Positions 43,457-48,416 of a stretch of DNA of 48,416 nt are shown piece by piece. This stretch comes from an uncultured Prochlorococcus sp. (GTDB lineage: Bacteria > Cyanobacteriota > Cyanobacteriia > PCC-6307 > Cyanobiaceae): assembly GCA_902536455.1 (NCBI GenBank), contig CACAXN010000007.1, positions 1 through 48,416 on the forward strand, in the 5' to 3' direction. The notes under the pieces were generated by a model, which saw only the letters and a list, made by a program, of their open reading frames with translations, was not told the origin of the DNA and made no database searches. Position 1 is the first letter of the stretch. Each line of letters starts with the position of its first letter. A program made the translations under genes and the position numbers.

Positions 43457-43720
43457 ATGAATGTAGACATATTTGGATATCTTGCCGCAATTTTAACGAC
43501 AGCTGCATTTCTTCCTCAATTATTAAAGACTTTAAAAACAAAAAAGGCAGATGATGTTTCTTTGACAACTTTAATAATGTTTATTACTGGAGTCTTATCT
43601 TGGATTATTTACGGTTATGCAATTTCTTCCGAACCTATATTGATTGCTAATTTGATTACCTTAATTTTAAATCTCTTGATATTAATCTCAAAATTATATT
43701 TTTCAAAGACCTTAAGTTAA
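43457..43720 (+). CDS. SemiSWEET/PQ-loop sugar transporter family protein
   Basis: The 87-aa membrane protein has three transmembrane helices and the PQ motif F-L-P-Q-L-L-K-T-L-K-T-K. SemiSWEETs form dimers that move sugars down a gradient. Start is ATG 43457, 15 nt after the preceding gene stop, so the two may be co-transcribed. Substrate not determinable. Confidence 0.9.
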   Translation: MNVDIFGYLAAILTTAAFLPQLLKTLKTKKADDVSLTTLIMFITGVLSWIIYGYAISSEPILIANLITLILNLLILISKLYFSKTLS

Positions 43721-43798
43721 AATAGTTATCTTATATAGTATTAATTTATAGATATTTTACTAAAATACTATTTACCATAAAGATAAATTTTTCTGATC

Positions 43799-44023
43799 TT
43801 GAAAACTTCAAAATGCTGGGTTTGGTTTAAAGGTAGCCTTAACAATGGTGGTTTTTGGAAAGAGGGATTTACTTGTACTTTTGATGAGAAGCCAGGGGTT
43901 TTAATAGAAAGTCCTGCTTATGTCAGTTGCAGAGTTCCAAATTGGAGAGTTTTAACTAAAGAACCAGAAGATCTATATAAATCTCCTTTAATTCCTGATA
44001 ATGAAATATGGAAAATAATTTAA
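43799..44023 (+). CDS. Small conserved protein of unknown function
   Basis: The 74-aa protein is rich in Trp and Cys (K-C-W-V-W-F-K-G; T-C-T-F; V-S-C-R-V-P-N-W) and soluble. Start is TTG 43799. No family is recognised. The Trp/Cys pattern is typical of small domains of the picocyanobacterial accessory set. Confidence 0.6.
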   Translation: MKTSKCWVWFKGSLNNGGFWKEGFTCTFDEKPGVLIESPAYVSCRVPNWRVLTKEPEDLYKSPLIPDNEIWKII

Positions 44024-44089
44024 TTTATCCATGGGTTAAAAAAACTTTTTGACTATGCGACGGCAGGTTAATATTGCTTTATCAAATAT

Positions 44090-45013
44090 TTGATTAATAC
44101 CATCTACTCTCTCTTTATAAATATTATCCCTTTATTAATTTTTGGTTTTTTTCTCGGGAAAAAGAATCCAAAGATTTCTAAATATATTGCAAGACCTCTT
44201 ATAAGATTTGGTATCCCTTTGAGTGTAATGGGTCTTTTATTGAAAGAGGGTATAGATATAAACCTTATTAAAAGTGCATTTTTAGCATTCTCTCTAATTG
44301 GATTTTTAATAATTACGATAAATATATTTCAAATATTTAAAAATAAGCTTTCAAATTATACTTTGCAGCTGGCAGGTCTAATAGGTAATACCTCTTTTCT
44401 TGGAATACCAATTGCAATAGCTCTTCTGCCTTCAACAACTATTAATTTTACTATCGGGTTTGATTTAGGAACAACCCTGTTCGCTTGGATATTTGGACCT
44501 TTTTTTCTTCAAGGCAAATCCCAAAACAAGAACATCCCAAAGATTGGAGGATTATTAAACGCATTGATTAATAGTCCTGCATCAAGAGGGATTATTGGTG
44601 TACTTTTGGCATATCTTTTTAATCTAGATGAGACATTAGGCAATTATCTTTGGATACCTGCAAGATTAGTTATTGGGTTGGCAATAATAATTGTGGGAAC
44701 AAGACTTGGAATAATAACAAATCAAAAGAGTAAAATTTTCGATCTTAATGAGGAAATTAAATTCTCAATTTTATTAAAGTTATTTATTTTTCCTTTTATC
44801 GTTTTTTTAATAAGCAAATTTTTAAATTTTGACTTCTACCAATCATCGGCAATAATACTTCAGGCGGGAACGCCAACTGCAATATCAACAATATTAATGG
44901 CAGAGGCTTATGACGTGAAACAAAAAATCGCCTCTAAAATTCTTTTTAGCACAACTATAATCTCAGTATTTACAATTCCTCTCTTACACATACTTATAAA
45001 ATCGTTTAAATAA
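44090..45013 (+). CDS. AEC family transporter (auxin efflux carrier-like)
   Basis: The 307-aa protein has ten predicted membrane helices in two halves and the family motif region G-N-T-S-F-L-G-I-P-I-A in helix 4 with a matching Q-A-G-T-P-T-A-I-S in the second half. AEC proteins are secondary transporters of organic acids or related anions. Start is TTG 44090. The substrate is unknown. Confidence 0.88.
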   Translation: MINTIYSLFINIIPLLIFGFFLGKKNPKISKYIARPLIRFGIPLSVMGLLLKEGIDINLIKSAFLAFSLIGFLIITINIFQIFKNKLSNYTLQLAGLIGNTSFLGIPIAIALLPSTTINFTIGFDLGTTLFAWIFGPFFLQGKSQNKNIPKIGGLLNALINSPASRGIIGVLLAYLFNLDETLGNYLWIPARLVIGLAIIIVGTRLGIITNQKSKIFDLNEEIKFSILLKLFIFPFIVFLISKFLNFDFYQSSAIILQAGTPTAISTILMAEAYDVKQKIASKILFSTTIISVFTIPLLHILIKSFK

Positions 45014-45092
45014 AAACAGATTTTGCAGCATGATTAATGAATATTGTAAAGATATTATCCTGATAATTACATAATGTCTTAAGATTTAGTGT

Positions 45093-45344
45093 ATGAAGTC
45101 AGCGAACCCTGAAAATGAATATATCCCTTTAGATCTCAGAATTTCTGTGCGAAGGGATACTCTAAGGCTAATCTCAGAGATGGCTCAAGATATGGGAATA
45201 AGCATTAATGAAGTTTTTAGTTTTTTAGCAGAAGATTCTGTCATCGATCTCGAATTACTTGAGGATTTGAATGAAATTGAAATACCCAATAAATGTAGTA
45301 TTGATGATCTTAAAAACGCTCTTCTTAAAAAGAAGCTTTGTTAA
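45093..45344 (+). CDS. Small protein, possible ribbon-helix-helix fold
   Basis: The 83-aa protein shows I-P-L-D-L-R-I-S-V-R-R-D-T-L-R-L-I-S-E-M-A-Q-D-M-G-I-S-I-N-E as a strand followed by two helices, the plan of ribbon-helix-helix DNA-binding proteins. An acidic tail follows. Its 3' end overlaps the convergent glycosyltransferase gene by 4 nt. If it binds DNA its target is unknown. I would not call it a toxin-antitoxin antitoxin, because no toxin gene is next to it. Confidence 0.55.
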   Translation: MKSANPENEYIPLDLRISVRRDTLRLISEMAQDMGISINEVFSFLAEDSVIDLELLEDLNEIEIPNKCSIDDLKNALLKKKLC

Positions 45345-47146
45345 AAATTCTCAACTTTTCTATTTTTCCAGTCAGATTTATAACCGCTTTTAAGTAAAAA
45401 TTCCGAATACTTATTCAGATCACTTTTTTGAATTCGCCATAAATTATAGATGCCATATTCACCTAATTTTTGATGATTAATATTTGACCAGTGCTGTTCG
45501 AGCGAAGAATATTCGTCTATCACGATCAATAAAGATTTGTATTCATAATCAGGTCGATCCTCATAATTTTCTCTTCTATCTTCGTCTAGCCTATCTGAGA
45601 GATTAATTAAACCTTCTTTAGTATTTGGTTCATAAAAAACTATTTGTCTCGAATAATAATGTAAAGACGGTTTTCTTATCCCGATCATTGCTAAAGTTTC
45701 ATTCCCCTCACGAACATTAGAAATTAATTTTGAAATATTCCTCAAAGGCAATTGCCTAGACGTATCCGCTAATTTTCTAATCGGCGACATCAAAAAAGAT
45801 TGTCCTATTAAAATTAATATTTGAAGATAAAGAAAGATATTTTTAGATTTTAAAGAAAATAAAATTATTGCAACAAGTGTGAATGAAGCGAAAAACAATT
45901 TGGCTTTAAAAATTATTCCAGAACTTATTAATTCAGACACAAGATTAGGCATTTCAGGATCATTTATTGAACTTAACCAAATATTTGAGAAAAAGAATGC
46001 TATTGAGATACCAAACAAAATTAAAATATTAAAAATCCATAAATATAAAAAACTCTTACTTGAAATTTTTAAGTTTATAAAGCCATTACTGATTAAAATT
46101 GCAGCTGCTGGAATTGCAGGCAACCAATAGCTTGGTAGTTTCGTAGCAGAAATACTAAAGAATATTAAAACTGACAATAACCAACATAGAGAGTATGTAT
46201 AAAGGGAGTCAGTGATATTGCAACTTTCTTTTGAACTTTTCAAGAAATCCTTAAAGGCTTTGAATATCCCGTAATACAAAAAAGGAGTGAATGGTAATGA
46301 AGCCAATATCATTATGTAAAGAAAAAACCAGAATGGTTCTGCATGATTGTTTACAACTGAGGTATATCTTTGAAAATTATGGTACCCAAAAAAATTGTCC
46401 CAAAAAGGCTTCCCCTCTTTTATCAGTTCTAATATGTACCATGGAACACTTATTAATATTGTTATTAAAAAACCTTTCTTAGGATTAATCTTACGAAGTA
46501 ACGTTTTCCAATTCTTCTGAATAAATAAGAAAAACGTAATAGTCAATAATGCCAAAACAAATGCGACAGGACCTTTGGTTAAAATTGCAAATCCTAAAAA
46601 TACCCACGCTGAAATGCATTTATCATTATTCTTACTAGCCATTCTTCTCCAAAATAAAAGCAGGCTAATCCCTAAGGTTCCAGTTAATAGGGCATCACTT
46701 ACCGCAGTTCTACTCCAGATAATTATTAGTGGAGACAAAGCAAAGCCTAATGATGCAACTATTGGATTAAGAAATTGCCTATCACCCTTCTGTGGCCAAC
46801 AGAACAAAGTATCTCCAATCATCAACATTAAAAATAATGATCCCAAAGCGGAGGGAAGTCTTGCTGAGAGTGTCCCGAAACTATCCCAAATCTCGTTTTT
46901 CGGTAATGAGTAAAAAAAACCCATTAACCAATAAATTAATGGAGGCTTATCAAAGCGGAAAATTCCATTTACTTTTGGAGTTAACCAGTCACCAGATTCA
47001 CTCATCGCCCTTGCCGCAGCAGCGAATAAAGGTGGGGTTTCATCCACCAATCCTGTATTACCTAAACCAAGAATAAATATTATGATCCCAGAAATTAAAA
47101 CTATTGTTAAGTTAAAAAGCCTCTTTCTTGAGTTCAGAAGAATCAT
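45341..47146 (-). CDS. Membrane glycosyltransferase, GT-C/ArnT-like family 39
   Basis: The 601-aa protein has about 11 membrane helices. The first lumenal loop carries the family acidic motif D-E-T-P-P-L-F-A-A-A-A (residues ~34-45) and F-D-K-P-P-L-I-Y-W, as in ArnT/PMT-like enzymes using polyprenyl-phosphate sugars. A large C-terminal soluble part (~430-601) follows. It likely modifies lipids or glycans on the outer side of the plasma membrane. It is 8 nt downstream of the GT4 gene, so the pair forms an operon for surface glycans. Acceptor unknown. Confidence 0.85.
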   Translation of the reverse strand: MILLNSRKRLFNLTIVLISGIIIFILGLGNTGLVDETPPLFAAAARAMSESGDWLTPKVNGIFRFDKPPLIYWLMGFFYSLPKNEIWDSFGTLSARLPSALGSLFLMLMIGDTLFCWPQKGDRQFLNPIVASLGFALSPLIIIWSRTAVSDALLTGTLGISLLLFWRRMASKNNDKCISAWVFLGFAILTKGPVAFVLALLTITFFLFIQKNWKTLLRKINPKKGFLITILISVPWYILELIKEGKPFWDNFFGYHNFQRYTSVVNNHAEPFWFFLYIMILASLPFTPFLYYGIFKAFKDFLKSSKESCNITDSLYTYSLCWLLSVLIFFSISATKLPSYWLPAIPAAAILISNGFINLKISSKSFLYLWIFNILILFGISIAFFFSNIWLSSINDPEMPNLVSELISSGIIFKAKLFFASFTLVAIILFSLKSKNIFLYLQILILIGQSFLMSPIRKLADTSRQLPLRNISKLISNVREGNETLAMIGIRKPSLHYYSRQIVFYEPNTKEGLINLSDRLDEDRRENYEDRPDYEYKSLLIVIDEYSSLEQHWSNINHQKLGEYGIYNLWRIQKSDLNKYSEFLLKSGYKSDWKNRKVENF

Positions 47147-47154
47147 TTAATATA

Positions 47155-48237
47155 TTAATTCTTTTTATATTCAATGATTACCTTATTAAGCCAGTTCACA
47201 ACCTTGTTAGCAAATATATCTGCAGAGGCATTTTTTTCTACCCATTCTCTACAATTTTTGCGATTTATTTTTTCAATAATATTTGCATAGTAAAGCAGAG
47301 TTTCTTTATCATCGGGATTAGAAAGATAGCCTGTTTGACCGTGCTGAATAATTTCACTAGGTCCTCCCCTTTTATAAGCTACAACTGGAACACCACAGGC
47401 TAAAGCTTCAACAATAACGTTCCCATATGCCTCATTCCATTTCGGTGTATTTAGCAACCCTCTGCATTTACCAAGTTCTTTTTGTAATTCATCAGTTGGT
47501 AAAAACCCCATCCAATCTATAACTCCTTGAGGGAATGATTTTTCTATCTTTGAAGCATAAATCTCATCTTCTATAAATCCCCAAACTTTTAATTTTTCGC
47601 CAAGTTTATTTGCCACATAAACTGCATCCTCCAAACCTTTCTCTGGAGCCACTCTTCCAACCCATGCCAAGGGTCCCTGCACTGAATCTTGAAAAATATA
47701 ATTATTTAAATTAAATCCATTCCCAATTATTGTTGGTTTTTTTATGAATGGATAATCATTAGCTTGCATTTTTGAATGAAAAGCAAAATTGTTTGGATAT
47801 TTAGCGTGCACCTTAGAAATTAAATTATTAATTACTGAACTTTCAGAACCCATACTAATAATGTGTGCAATGGGTATCTCTAAATTTACAGTCATCCAAA
47901 TAGGCAACCAATCATAGGACATGTTCAACAAAACATCTGCATTTTTTGCGATATCTAATCCCTTTTCAAGCATTCCTGCTAAAAGAGAATTATCTGGGAT
48001 ACTCACGGGAGAATTGTAATTTTGATGCTGCCAACTAATTTGATCTTCACCTTCTACAAAATGTAATTTTGCTTTTACATTACTTTTATGTAACTTAGAG
48101 TTTTTTGGAGCTACAACATCAACAGAATGACCTAATGAAATTAAACCTGAAACTAAAGAATTTATTGTTAATTCAACTCCACCACCTTTACCACTCCCCA
48201 AAAATCCTATTGGAGTACTAATCAAAACTATTCGCAT
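47155..48237 (-). CDS. Glycosyltransferase family 4 (GT-B)
   Basis: The 360-aa protein has a GT-B fold. The N-terminal domain shows G-S-G-K-G-G-G-V-E-L-T. The C-terminal donor-binding domain has W-V-G-R-V-A-P-E-K-G-L-E-D-A and the E-x7-E motif E-A-Y-G-N-V-I-V-E-A-L. It transfers a sugar from a nucleotide-sugar donor; acceptor unknown. It is co-directional with the GT39 gene and starts at ATG 48235-48237. Confidence 0.92.
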   Translation of the reverse strand: MRIVLISTPIGFLGSGKGGGVELTINSLVSGLISLGHSVDVVAPKNSKLHKSNVKAKLHFVEGEDQISWQHQNYNSPVSIPDNSLLAGMLEKGLDIAKNADVLLNMSYDWLPIWMTVNLEIPIAHIISMGSESSVINNLISKVHAKYPNNFAFHSKMQANDYPFIKKPTIIGNGFNLNNYIFQDSVQGPLAWVGRVAPEKGLEDAVYVANKLGEKLKVWGFIEDEIYASKIEKSFPQGVIDWMGFLPTDELQKELGKCRGLLNTPKWNEAYGNVIVEALACGVPVVAYKRGGPSEIIQHGQTGYLSNPDDKETLLYYANIIEKINRKNCREWVEKNASADIFANKVVNWLNKVIIEYKKN

Positions 48238-48265
48238 TATTAGACTTTTTACAAAAAGGCACTAA

Positions 48266-48415
48266 TTAAATAGTAGTATCAGAAAATTTATTTTCCCATA
48301 AACTCTTTCTCTGGCTTACAAAAAATACCGAGATAAGAACAAATACTACTCCTATCCACTGAACAAAAGTGAGTCTTTCATCTAACCAAACACCTCCACT
48401 TAGAAGAGCAAATAC
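48266..48415 (-). CDS. EamA/DMT-family transporter, C-terminal part
   Basis: About 49 residues are visible, extending beyond the window: G-G-V-W-L-D-E-R-L-T-F-V-Q-W-I-G-V-V-F-V-L-I-S, a final helix followed by a short basic tail. The E-x-L-T ... Q-W-I-G-x-x-L-I pattern is typical of the last helix of EamA transporters, which export metabolites. Stop is TAA at 48266-48268. Confidence 0.75.
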   Translation of the reverse strand, partial: VFALLSGGVWLDERLTFVQWIGVVFVLISVFFVSQRKSLWENKFSDTTI

Positions 48416-48416
48416 A

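Noticed and set aside
45093-45344. Toxin-antitoxin antitoxin
   Set aside because: The ribbon-helix-helix-like protein has no partner toxin gene next to it; neighbours are an AEC transporter and a glycosyltransferase.
1-48416. CRISPR arrays, rRNA genes, IS elements with terminal repeats
   Set aside because: No regularly spaced repeats, rRNA motifs or transposase genes were seen in the window.

Overview
The window is a chromosomal segment of a high-light-adapted Prochlorococcus or a very close marine picocyanobacterium. The grounds are the strongly AT-rich, tightly packed genes, a Pcb-type chlorophyll antenna protein, psbD/psbC with a 17-nt overlap, ycf4, ycf39 and petM, flavodoxin, split proton-pumping transhydrogenase genes (pntA1/pntA2/pntB), an NTRC fusion and many small proteins of the picocyanobacterial type. 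The species call is inference from gene content; no 16S rRNA is present.

Layout. 1-27.6 kb is core backbone: ychF, an efflux adaptor, polA, cysS, dxr, a [2Fe-2S] protein, a YheT-like hydrolase, the pnt operon, NTRC, infA, ycf39, petM, ilvH, a cyclophilin lipoprotein, ycf4, psbD-psbC, maf, cobQ, a ferredoxin and a large exported beta-barrel-like protein. 27.6-28.25 kb is a structured noncoding stretch (large hairpin, strong terminator, inverted repeat) with a 54-codon gene remnant. 28,247-33,262 is a compact ~5.0-kb integrative element in the 3' end of tRNA-Ser(CGA). 33.4-36.9 kb is an iron-related cluster (FutA/IdiA-type binding protein, PiuC-type dioxygenase, a small exported protein, a porin). 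37-48.4 kb returns to backbone: glyQ, DUF1824, a MIF-like protein, a methyltransferase, DUF3386, an IsiA-like Pcb downstream of flavodoxin (isiB), a peroxiredoxin-like protein, a SemiSWEET, an AEC carrier, two glycosyltransferases and the end of an EamA/DMT transporter.

The element is the exciting part. It has a P4-type tyrosine integrase next to the tRNA, an AlpA-like regulator, and a partial tRNA 3'-end copy at the far side (12 nt identical, 16 nt with one mismatch). The repeat TTTACATGTGT occurs twice inside the left end and three times inside the right end, as expected of integrase arm sites. It also has a second (serine) recombinase in a translationally coupled operon with a 53-aa protein and two small exported cysteine-containing proteins. 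A separate four-gene chain begins with a protein whose motifs resemble a degenerate HUH replication initiator. The 12-bp palindrome TTTTGATCAAAA occurs three times in it. This fits the tRNA-targeting tycheposon class of Prochlorococcus elements, here in a minimal form without recognisable nutrient cargo. Its replication or transfer module appears undescribed to me.
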